Source of the DNA: Candidatus Atribacteria bacterium
GTDB taxonomy: Bacteria; Atribacterota; JALVIU01
DNA: 6,728 nucleotides
Direction of reading: 5' to 3'
Assembly (NCBI GenBank): GCA_027028665.1
Contig: JALVIU010000404.1
Location: 1-6,728 of the forward strand
Shown: piece by piece, positions 1 to 5,771 of the stretch
How the letters are laid out: every line of letters starts with the position of its first letter
How positions within the stretch are numbered: the stretch's first letter is position 1
Notes under the pieces: generated by a model
Told to the model about the DNA's origin: nothing
The model's input: the letters and a program-made list of their open reading frames with translations, nothing else
Databases searched by the model: none
Position numbers and translations under genes: made by a program

Positions 1-641
1 GTAAGGATTCTATGGAACGTCCTCTTGACTATATGAGAAAAACGGCAGAGAAAAAAGCCAAGGTAATAAAAGGAAAAGATGTAACGCCTCAGATAGTGGA
101 AAAGGAAGAACCAGATGTAATAATAGTGGCCACAGGTGCTGAACCTAATGTCCCACCCATCCCTGGACTTTCTGATTATCCTCATCAAACAGGACATGAT
201 TACTTCCGTACTGGCAGTGTAAAGGGAGATAGGATCATGATCTTAGGTGGTGGCATGATAGGAATGGAGGCAGCAGAGCAGCTTATAGAAAAGGGCAAAG
301 AAGTCATGGTTGTAGAGATGCTTCCAGATGTGGCAAGGGATATGGAGCCTATTACAAAGAAGATTCTCTTTAATAAAATTGAAGGAAAGGTCAAGATATT
401 GGTTAATACAAAGGTAAAAGAGTTTACAAAAAATGGCGTAATAGCTATTCAAGATGATAAAGAGGTAAATCTTGGAAACTTTGATGATGTAATTCTTACA
501 GTGGGTACACATCCAGTAAATAACTTATATGATCAGGTAAAGGATCTGGCAAAAGAGGTCTATATAATAGGGGATGCCGAAAAACCAGGGCAGATCTATC
601 ATGCAACCCATAAGGCTTTAGAAATCGCAAAGAATATATAA
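1..641 (+). CDS. FAD/NAD(H)-dependent oxidoreductase, C-terminal part (NADH:flavin oxidoreductase / 2,4-dienoyl-CoA reductase-like); 5' end outside window
   Basis: The reading frame is already open at base 3, so the ATG at 12 is probably internal; it has no ribosome site and sits inside conserved sequence. About 212 residues are visible. In order they show a lead-in resembling the linker after the TIM barrel of old-yellow-enzyme-type reductases, an FAD-site ATGAEPNVPPIPG (residues 43-55), a second Rossmann fold with GGGMIGMEAAE (about 82-92), an acidic residue after the next strand (VVEML, about 103-107), and a C-terminal FAD motif IIGDAEKPGQIYHAT (about 188-202). The family carries electrons from NAD(P)H through FAD (and FMN plus 4Fe-4S in the barrel half) to enoyl or dienoyl substrates. 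The Glu after the second strand favours NADH over NADPH by family rule. The barrel half cannot be seen, so a stand-alone pyridine-nucleotide-disulfide-type oxidoreductase is an alternative. The C-terminus looks complete and is followed at once by a terminator. Confidence 0.8.
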   Translation, partial: KDSMERPLDYMRKTAEKKAKVIKGKDVTPQIVEKEEPDVIIVATGAEPNVPPIPGLSDYPHQTGHDYFRTGSVKGDRIMILGGGMIGMEAAEQLIEKGKEVMVVEMLPDVARDMEPITKKILFNKIEGKVKILVNTKVKEFTKNGVIAIQDDKEVNLGNFDDVILTVGTHPVNNLYDQVKDLAKEVYIIGDAEKPGQIYHATHKALEIAKNI

Positions 642-664
642 AGAGGGGCGGTGCCCCTCTTTAT
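640..664 (+). terminator. Rho-independent terminator of the oxidoreductase gene
   Basis: A perfect 10-bp stem runs from 640-649 to 653-662 with a 3-nt GGT loop (650-652), and a short T-rich tail follows. The stem begins inside the TAA stop codon at 639-641, so termination is tightly placed. The outer A-T pairs can act as the U-tract. The next gene has its own promoter, which fits transcription ending here. Confidence 0.85.
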
Positions 665-731
665 TAACTCCCTCTACTTTTTAATCAAATCCACTCTTTT
701 AGTGCTAAAATTTATCTTCATTTACTTCTTA

Positions 732-759
732 TTGACAAATCTGATAAGTATGTTATAAT
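732..759 (+). promoter_or_regulatory. Sigma-70-type promoter of the transporter/kinase operon
   Basis: A perfect -35 TTGACA (732-737) and a perfect -10 TATAAT (754-759) are separated by 16 bp. A TG dinucleotide one base before the -10 (751-752) makes it an extended -10 element. Transcription should begin at about 766-767, leaving a leader of roughly 100 nt before the binding-protein gene. The bases upstream are A/T rich, which could help polymerase binding. A match this close to consensus implies high intrinsic strength, so control would have to come from a repressor or from downstream steps. Confidence 0.8.
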
Positions 760-761
760 AG

Positions 762-781
762 TTGTAAACATGTACATACAA
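762..781 (+). promoter_or_regulatory. Possible operator: imperfect dyad overlapping the transcription start
   Basis: Outer half-sites TTGTA (762-766) and TACAA (777-781) form an inverted repeat around a 10-nt centre that includes the 8-bp palindrome ATGTACAT (770-777). It lies just after the -10 box, over the predicted start, where repressors often bind. The dyad is imperfect and the region is AT-rich, so chance is a real possibility. No cognate regulator gene is visible in the window. Confidence 0.3.
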
Positions 782-867
782 GTATTTAATTTAATTTATC
801 CATCCTATATTGTACCCCGACAATCACCAAAAATTCTTTAAGTACAAAAGAAAAGGGGGTAAAAAGT

Positions 868-2373
868 ATGAAAAAAATTAGTTTATTAGTTTTATTTTCC
901 TTCCTACTTGGTTTATTTCTTATCACTCCTCTTTATGCATCTACACTAAGGGTAGGAATTGAGCAAGAGGCAGTAGGGCTTGATCCAAATATTGTTACTG
1001 CATTTGCATCCTTTAGGAGGATTGAGCTACTCTACAATAGGTTGGTTACATATGATGCATCTATGAAAGTGATTCCAGATCTTGCAGAGTCCTGGGATAC
1101 TCCTAACAATACTACCTATATCTTTCACTTGAGGAAAGGGATAAAATTTCATGATGGAAAAGAGCTTACAGCTCAGGATGTAAAGTTTACATTTGACAGG
1201 ATTCTTAATCCAAAAACAGGTTCTCCTGCAAGGGCCTATCTTAAGAATGTGAAGACCATTGAAGTACTTGACCCATATACAATAAAGATTACACTTGATC
1301 AGCCTGTGGCATCCTTTTTGGTAGGACTTGCATCTGGCAATTGTTCTATTGTCCCAAAACATACTGTGGAAGAACTGGGCAACCTCCAGAGAAAGGAAAA
1401 TGGTACAGGTCCATATAAGCTTTCCAAATGGGTACCTGATAACTATATGGAGTTTACCAAAAACGAGGCATACTTTGAAAAAGGGAAACCTTATATAGAC
1501 AAGGTAGTATATAAGGTAATACCTGACCAGATGTCGATGTATACAGCACTTAAAGGAAAAAGCCTTGACCTTGCCATTATAAGAAGTGGAAGTGTATTAA
1601 AGCTTGCGGAGAAAGACAAAGATATAGTAGTGGTAAAGGTACCTGGCATAAATGTACACACATTTGGATACAACCTAAAGAGGAAACCTTTTGATAATCT
1701 TTATGTAAGACAGGCTATAGCAAGTGCAATAGATAGAGAGGAGATAGTAAAGACAGCGGCATTTGGATTTGGCAAACCTACAGGACCTATACCTATTGCT
1801 GCATCCTATTGGGCAATACCTCCTGAGGAGCTCCCATTTGGTAAACCAGATCTAAAAAAGGCAAAGGAACTGCTTAAGAAAGCAGGATATGAGAATGGCT
1901 TAAGCTTTAAGATCCTTGCTGCAAATAAATACAAACTTGCAGATATTGCACAGGTTATCCAGGCACAGCTTAAAAGAGTAGGCATTAACACCCAGATAGA
2001 GATAGTAGAATGGGGTATGTATGTAAACAGATGGAAAAAGAGAGACTATGATGCGATAGTAGAGCTAAGAGGTGGATCACCTGATCCTGATAGATTCCTA
2101 TACAGAATGGTCTATACTAATGGACCTGTAAATAACTTCTTCTTCTCTGACAAAGAGATAGACAAGCTCTTAGATGAAGGTCGTGTACTTACAGACCCAA
2201 AGGAGAGGAAAAAAATCTACGATAAAGTCCAGTATCTCCTGGCAGAGCGTGCACCTATCGTATTTTTGTATTCACCAACTGTAAGTGTTGCTCACAGAAA
2301 GGGTCTTGAAGGATTTAAACTAATACCCAATGAAAGTCTTTTATATATAAAAGATACAAAAATAGAAAAATAA
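868..2373 (+). CDS. ABC transporter periplasmic substrate-binding protein, family 5 (DppA/OppA type)
   Basis: This 501-residue protein should capture a peptide-like or glycopeptide-like solute in the periplasm and deliver it to the permeases encoded next. The N-terminus is a Sec signal peptide: Lys-Lys, a hydrophobic core to about residue 20, then a likely cleavage after LYA at residue 24. There is no lipobox cysteine, so the mature protein is soluble, which suits a diderm envelope. The family-5 signature lies at about residues 71-113, with PDLAESW, an FHLRKGIKFHDG segment and AQDVKFTFDRI. Length is typical. The ATG is supported by AAAGGGGGT at 852-860. It is the first gene after a strong promoter and is followed by a hairpin that may keep its message more abundant than that of the permeases. 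Family-5 proteins bind di- and oligopeptides, murein peptides, nickel, haem or oligosaccharides, so the ligand cannot be read from sequence; the kinase gene downstream hints at a cell-wall fragment. Confidence 0.92.
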   Translation: MKKISLLVLFSFLLGLFLITPLYASTLRVGIEQEAVGLDPNIVTAFASFRRIELLYNRLVTYDASMKVIPDLAESWDTPNNTTYIFHLRKGIKFHDGKELTAQDVKFTFDRILNPKTGSPARAYLKNVKTIEVLDPYTIKITLDQPVASFLVGLASGNCSIVPKHTVEELGNLQRKENGTGPYKLSKWVPDNYMEFTKNEAYFEKGKPYIDKVVYKVIPDQMSMYTALKGKSLDLAIIRSGSVLKLAEKDKDIVVVKVPGINVHTFGYNLKRKPFDNLYVRQAIASAIDREEIVKTAAFGFGKPTGPIPIAASYWAIPPEELPFGKPDLKKAKELLKKAGYENGLSFKILAANKYKLADIAQVIQAQLKRVGINTQIEIVEWGMYVNRWKKRDYDAIVELRGGSPDPDRFLYRMVYTNGPVNNFFFSDKEIDKLLDEGRVLTDPKERKKIYDKVQYLLAERAPIVFLYSPTVSVAHRKGLEGFKLIPNESLLYIKDTKIEK

Positions 2374-2376
2374 AGG

Positions 2377-2406
2377 AAAAAATGGGGGGAAATAATCCCC
2401 CCTTTT
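2377..2406 (+). terminator. Intercistronic G6/C6 hairpin, attenuator or mRNA-stabilising element
   Basis: Six G (2384-2389) pair with six C (2397-2402) around the 7-nt loop AAATAAT. A-rich flank before it and TTTT (2403-2406) after it can extend the pairing, with T2383 bulged. It lies between the binding-protein stop codon and the permease start, where partial terminators or 3'-end-stabilising hairpins commonly let binding protein exceed permease. The T tract is only four long, so substantial read-through into the permease genes is expected. The minus strand has a longer T run after the same stem, but no minus-strand gene nearby would use it. Confidence 0.65.
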
Positions 2407-2408
2407 GA
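2382..2408 (+). CDS. Candidate 8-codon leader ORF coupled to the permease start
   Basis: An ATG at 2382 opens the frame MGGNNPPF and ends at TGA 2406-2408, two bases before the permease ATG at 2411. AAAGGA at 2372-2377, overlapping the end of the binding-protein stop codon, can serve as its ribosome site with a rather short 4-nt spacer. The frame runs straight through the G6/C6 hairpin, so a translating ribosome would open that stem and finish beside the permease start, which has no ribosome site of its own. Translation of so short a frame cannot be shown from one sequence, and it may simply be a by-product of the hairpin. Confidence 0.3.
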   Translation: MGGNNPPF

Positions 2409-2410
2409 TT

Positions 2411-3361
2411 ATGAGCACATATATTATAAAGCGATTACTCATAATATTTCCACTTCTTTTGGGCATATCAATAGTGGTCTTTTTTGTAAGCCACCTCATA
2501 CCTGGCTCTGCTATGGAGATCTTTATGGGTACACAGGTAGAGGCAACCCCTGAACAGGTGGCAGAGCTAAAGAAGATCTTTGGAGAGGATAAACCCTTGA
2601 TAGTTAGATATTTTGAATGGGTAAAGGATTTACTAAAAGGGGATTTTGGGGTATCCCTTCGCACCTCCAGAAAGGTACTCCCAGATATAATGGCAAGACT
2701 CCCCCTTACTGTAGAACTCACTATATTATCACTTACATTGGCAGTACTTATTGGTATACCTATAGGTATATATGCGGCACTTAAACACAATCCCCTTGTC
2801 TCTCTTATCATACGAATAGGCTCACTTCTGGGTCTATCTATACCTCAGTTCTGGCTTGCCACAATGCTTATACTGTTTTTTGCAAGATATTTCCATATGT
2901 CAGACATAGGAAACTTTGTACCGTTTTTCGAAAATCCTATAGGAAATTTAAAGTTTATGTTACTTCCCTCTATCTCCATGGCCCTGGGGATGGCATCTGT
3001 CCTTGTAAGATTTACCCGTACATCCATGCTTGAGGTGTTAGGTGCAGATTACATAAGAACAGCCCGTTCTAAAGGGCTATCCGAAGGTGTTGTACTTAAA
3101 AAGCATGCCTTAAAAAATGCACTTTTACCTGTTATAACTGTTATAGGCTTTTATGCAGGGTATCTTTTGGGGGGTGCAATAGTGATCGAAGAAATCTTTG
3201 CACTACCAGGGATAGGAAGGCTCATGCTCTATGCAATAGAGAAAAGGGATTACCCTGTGATACAGGGAACGGTTATCATTGTAGCCCTTCTCTTTATATT
3301 CATAAATCTACTGGTAGATATACTTTATGGAATAATAGATCCGAGGATAAGATATGAATAG
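2411..3361 (+). CDS. ABC transporter inner-membrane permease, DppB/OppB type
   Basis: This is one of two subunits forming the membrane channel of the Opp/Dpp-type importer. From ATG 2411 the protein has 316 residues, typical for the family. The N-terminal helix (about 5-30) follows MSTYIIKRLL, the usual start of DppB proteins, and a periplasmic loop carries a DLLKGDFGVSLRTS segment (about 73-86). Further membrane spans lie near 98-123, 130-160, 185-203, 239-262 and 284-308. The cytoplasmic coupling loop that docks on the ATPase is present as DYIRTARSKG followed by LKKHALKNALLP (about 213-240), with the invariant Gly at 222. An in-frame TTG at 2405 would add two residues but is buried at the foot of the hairpin, so I prefer the ATG. 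Neither start has a normal Shine-Dalgarno site, so translation probably depends on coupling from upstream. The stop overlaps the next gene by 8 bp. Confidence 0.93.
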   Translation: MSTYIIKRLLIIFPLLLGISIVVFFVSHLIPGSAMEIFMGTQVEATPEQVAELKKIFGEDKPLIVRYFEWVKDLLKGDFGVSLRTSRKVLPDIMARLPLTVELTILSLTLAVLIGIPIGIYAALKHNPLVSLIIRIGSLLGLSIPQFWLATMLILFFARYFHMSDIGNFVPFFENPIGNLKFMLLPSISMALGMASVLVRFTRTSMLEVLGADYIRTARSKGLSEGVVLKKHALKNALLPVITVIGFYAGYLLGGAIVIEEIFALPGIGRLMLYAIEKRDYPVIQGTVIIVALLFIFINLLVDILYGIIDPRIRYE

Positions 3362-4178
3362 ATTGATAAAAAATTATGTATTCCTATTAGGTGTAATTAT
3401 AGTATTGCTCTATATATTCATTTCCCTCTTTACATCATATATAACAGGATACACCCCGGAGCAGATGAATCCAGATGATATGTTATCTGCTCCAAACAAA
3501 AAACACATTTTCGGCACAGACCAATTTGGGAGGGATATATTCACAAGGATAGTCTATGGGACAAGGGTCTCCTTTTTGGTAGCTACTTCATCTGTGGCCA
3601 TCTCTCTTATGACAGGGGTAACAGTAGGGCTTATAAGTGGATTTTTTGGTGGATGGATAGACAATCTACTTATGAGGGTAATGGATGTGATATTTACCTT
3701 TCCTGCAATGCTTCTTGCCATATTTATAATGGCAGTACTGGGAGAGACGATATTCAATATAGTATTGGCTATAGGAATTATCTACACACCTCAATTTGCA
3801 CGTGTCTCCCGTGCATCTGTTTTATCTGTTAAAAATATGGATTATATTCAGGCAGCTATAGCTCTTGGGGTCTCTCGTTTTGGGATTATAACAAGACATA
3901 TACTGAAAAATATTCTTGCATCTATCATTGTACAGGCATCACTTACATTATCACTTGCTATACTCCTGGAATCTGCCTTATCCTTTTTAGGACTTGGAGT
4001 ACAACCCCCTGCGCCTTCATGGGGAAACATGTTAAGCACATCAAGGGAGTTTATGATAATTGCCCCCTGGACCGCTATCTTCCCCGGTCTTGCCATAGTA
4101 TTACTTGTTTTGGGGTTTAACTTATTGGGTGATGGGCTCCGAGATATCCTTGATCCAAAGTTAAGGAGGATGCTATGA
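3354..4178 (+). CDS. ABC transporter inner-membrane permease, DppC/OppC type
   Basis: This is the second channel subunit, 274 residues, near the usual DppC length. After one N-terminal membrane helix (about 7-30) comes the family hallmark FGTDQFGRDIFTRI (53-66). The core spans follow, with the ATPase-docking loop DYIQAAIALG...RHILKN at about 163-186 (Gly 172). Next come ESALSFLGLGVQPPAPSWG (206-224) and the C-terminal GFNLLGDGLRDILDP (254-268). The start overlaps the last 8 bp of the first permease gene and has GAGGA at 3343-3347 six bases upstream, so the two subunits should be made together. Its stop codon shares the ATGA at 4175-4178 with the kinase start. No ATPase (DppD/DppF) gene follows, although one or two normally do. 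Confidence 0.94.
   Translation: MNRLIKNYVFLLGVIIVLLYIFISLFTSYITGYTPEQMNPDDMLSAPNKKHIFGTDQFGRDIFTRIVYGTRVSFLVATSSVAISLMTGVTVGLISGFFGGWIDNLLMRVMDVIFTFPAMLLAIFIMAVLGETIFNIVLAIGIIYTPQFARVSRASVLSVKNMDYIQAAIALGVSRFGIITRHILKNILASIIVQASLTLSLAILLESALSFLGLGVQPPAPSWGNMLSTSREFMIIAPWTAIFPGLAIVLLVLGFNLLGDGLRDILDPKLRRML
4163..4178 (+). promoter_or_regulatory. Strong ribosome site plus ATGA overlap driving the kinase
   Basis: AAGGAGGA (4163-4170) is a near-perfect Shine-Dalgarno site inside the end of the permease gene, about 5 nt before ATG 4175. The ATG shares bases with the permease TGA (ATGA). This is the best ribosome site in the operon, so the kinase can be translated well both by coupling and by fresh initiation. 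Confidence 0.8.
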
Positions 4179-5326
4179 TACCTTACAAAAATATAGAAGG
4201 GGAAAGATTGGTAGTAGGGGGTATGTCCGGTACATCATCAGATGGGGTAACCGTATCACTTGTAAGTGTAAAGGGTACATATCTTAACAAGAAAATAAAG
4301 TTTATCGATTATCTGGATAGAAAATATCCAGAATCACTCAGAGATGAGATATTTGTCCTATACCCTGGAGAGAAATTTTCCATAGAAGAGTTTGCAAAAA
4401 CAGGATATAAGGTAATGGGTTTTTATTTAAATACCATAGAAGAGCTTATAAAAAAGACGGGTATAAAAAAAGAAGATATCTCACTTATATCCTATCAAGG
4501 ACCTATACTTTACTACAAACCTCCTCTATGCATAGAACTCTCCATGCCTTCTATATTAAGCGAGGGATTTGGTATACCTGTCATATCCCACTTAAGGGCA
4601 CAGGATATCGCAGCAGGAGGAAGAGGTGCCCCCCTTTCTCCATATGTAGATTATCTATTATTTCATAGCAGGGAAAAGGGACGCATCATTCAAAATATAG
4701 GAGGTATCGCAAATCTTACAGCAATATTTAGAAATAGCAAGATAGATGATATAATTTCCTTTGATACAGGGCCTGGAAATATGATAATAGATTATCTTAC
4801 AAAGTCACTTTTTGGAAAACCCTATGATAAAGATGGATTGCTTGCCAAAAAGGGGAATATAAATGGAGATCTGCTTAGATGGCTTATGGAACACCCATAT
4901 ATTAAAAAATTCCCTCCAAAGACTACAGGGAGAGAGGTTTTTGGCAAGTCATTTGGAGATAAAATTATTCAAAAAAGTAAAGAATCTGGTATTTTGCCAG
5001 AGGATATTATAGCAACGGTTACTGCATTTACAGTAGAATCTATTGCAACAAATTATGAAAGATTTGTATTTCCATACGGAAAAGTAGATGAGGTAATATT
5101 GGGGGGTGGAGGAGTGTTTAATAAAACACTTATTGATATGTTAAAAAAACGGCTACCAGATATAGAAATAAACACACATGACACCTATGGTATACCCTCT
5201 GAGGCAAGAGAGGCACTTACATGGGCTGTGCTTGGTGATGAGACACTCTGTAACACCCCAGGAAATCTACCTCATATCACAGGTGCAAAAAAGAAAGTGA
5301 TTATGGGAACCATTACCTTCCCATGA
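4175..5326 (+). CDS. anmK: Anhydro-N-acetylmuramic acid kinase-like protein (AnmK family, divergent)
   Basis: Known AnmK enzymes use ATP to open the 1,6-anhydro ring of anhydroMurNAc, giving MurNAc-6-phosphate in cytoplasmic peptidoglycan recycling. At 383 residues this is close to family length (about 370). Visible landmarks are the phosphate-binding MSGTSSDG (17-24), DIAAGGRGAPLSP (144-156), NIGGIANLT (174-182), FDTGPGN with the likely catalytic Asp197 (196-202), TGREVFG (251-257), GGGG (309-312), GIPSEAREALTWAVLG (339-354) and PGNLPHITGA (362-371). Departures from consensus are notable. The usual DGxD has Thr26 in place of the second Asp, the usual SHGQTVxH block reads SYQGPILYY (106-114), and SDFR reads SHLR (138-141). 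An ideal AAGGAGGA (4163-4170) and the ATGA overlap support the start and couple it to the permease. Fold and anhydrosugar kinase chemistry are likely; the exact sugar is less certain, since levoglucosan kinases share this fold. Confidence 0.85.
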   Translation: MIPYKNIEGERLVVGGMSGTSSDGVTVSLVSVKGTYLNKKIKFIDYLDRKYPESLRDEIFVLYPGEKFSIEEFAKTGYKVMGFYLNTIEELIKKTGIKKEDISLISYQGPILYYKPPLCIELSMPSILSEGFGIPVISHLRAQDIAAGGRGAPLSPYVDYLLFHSREKGRIIQNIGGIANLTAIFRNSKIDDIISFDTGPGNMIIDYLTKSLFGKPYDKDGLLAKKGNINGDLLRWLMEHPYIKKFPPKTTGREVFGKSFGDKIIQKSKESGILPEDIIATVTAFTVESIATNYERFVFPYGKVDEVILGGGGVFNKTLIDMLKKRLPDIEINTHDTYGIPSEAREALTWAVLGDETLCNTPGNLPHITGAKKKVIMGTITFP

Positions 5327-5332
5327 TGGCTA

Positions 5333-5698
5333 TTATTCTTGATAAAGCATTGTTTTTATCTTTATCTCTCCCTGTGTCTCAAGGCCATCATAGCGTTTTC
5401 CTGACTTTCTGTACATAAAAAATGCACACCTATTATATGGCTCATCTTTATAAAATATGGTCAGCTTTAAAGAGATAAGCTCTCCGCTCTTTTCTATTAT
5501 CCAGAACATAGTAGTCTTTCCTGATACAGACTTAAAGGCAAATTCTTTCTGGACAACATTATAAGTTTTAAACCAATCTTCCATGGACTTTTTAAAAGAA
5601 TTTTCAATCTCTTCTCTTAATCCGCCATCTATCTCACATATTGCAGGATTTACAAGTTCCCTGGAAAAAGGGGACACCTTTTTTAAAAAATCAAGCAT
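5333..5698 (-). CDS. Conserved-looking small protein of unknown function (121 residues)
   Basis: I do not recognise this protein. It is a 121-residue soluble protein with no signal peptide or membrane segment. The first half (about 26-48) looks helical and amphipathic. The second half (about 52-99) alternates hydrophobic and polar residues as three or four beta strands, rich in aromatic residues (FAF, MFWII, LTIFY, AFFMY), so a small alpha+beta domain is likely. Two Cys (21, 91) do not form a metal motif. It is probably a real gene: AGGAGGA (5704-5710) lies 5 nt before the start, and a good promoter lies just upstream. Its stop faces the kinase stop across 6 bp, so the two genes converge. It follows the histidine kinase gene on the same strand but has its own promoter, so a shared role is not implied. 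Confidence 0.7.
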   Translation of the reverse strand: MLDFLKKVSPFSRELVNPAICEIDGGLREEIENSFKKSMEDWFKTYNVVQKEFAFKSVSGKTTMFWIIEKSGELISLKLTIFYKDEPYNRCAFFMYRKSGKRYDGLETQGEIKIKTMLYQE

Positions 5699-5771
5699 AT
5701 CTTTCCTCCTTTTCTCTTTCTATGAAACGAAGAAATTTTATCATACGGACATTAAAAAGTCAATGAAGGAT
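5699..5771. other. Short intergenic gap between the kinase and the 121-residue protein
   Basis: This 73-bp gap contains the minus-strand promoter and ribosome site described separately. I see no convincing terminator for the histidine kinase gene in it; the only inverted repeat is a 4-bp GGAT/ATCC at 5768-5777. Kinase transcripts may therefore read into the small gene. Confidence 0.5.
5735..5763 (-). promoter_or_regulatory. Promoter of the 121-residue protein gene
   Basis: On the minus strand, TTGACT (5763-5758) and TAAAAT (5740-5735) are separated by exactly 17 bp, with a TG one base before the -10 (5743-5742), an extended -10 element. Transcription would start near 5728, leaving a leader of about 30 nt that carries the AGGAGGA ribosome site. 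It sits within the 73-bp gap after the histidine kinase stop codon. Confidence 0.65.

Larger units (their letters stand above)
642..867. other. Intergenic region between the oxidoreductase and the transporter operon
   Basis: This gap holds the terminator of the upstream gene, the promoter and possible operator of the downstream operon, and a leader of about 100 nt. The leader has a run of TTTAA repeats (784-798) and one weak hairpin, ATTGT/ACAAT with a 6-nt loop (809-824). I see no riboswitch-like architecture, tRNA or credible small ORF in it. The ribosome site AAAGGGGGT (852-860) sits 7-8 nt before the next gene's ATG. Confidence 0.6.

Noticed and set aside
12-14. ATG at 12 as the true start of the oxidoreductase
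   Set aside because: The frame is open upstream to the window edge, no ribosome site precedes it, and the sequence around it resembles the middle of an old-yellow-enzyme-type protein.
809-824. ATTGT/ACAAT hairpin in the operon leader as a riboswitch or attenuator
   Set aside because: A single 5-bp AU-rich stem with no alternative pairing or terminator is too weak to support a regulatory RNA.
2405-2407. TTG as the start of the first permease
   Set aside because: It would add only Met-Ile, overlaps the foot of the hairpin, and ATG 2411 gives the usual family N-terminus.
2341-2811. 156-residue open frame on the minus strand across the junction and the first permease gene
   Set aside because: It lies antisense to a clear DppB gene, its translation has no recognisable motif, and it spans the hairpin region; it is a shadow frame.
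5323-5391. Inverted repeat ATGATGGC (5323-5330) / GCCATCAT (5384-5391)
   Set aside because: Eight bases 53 nt apart, one arm inside coding sequence and no T tract; chance is likely, and it does not look like a terminator.
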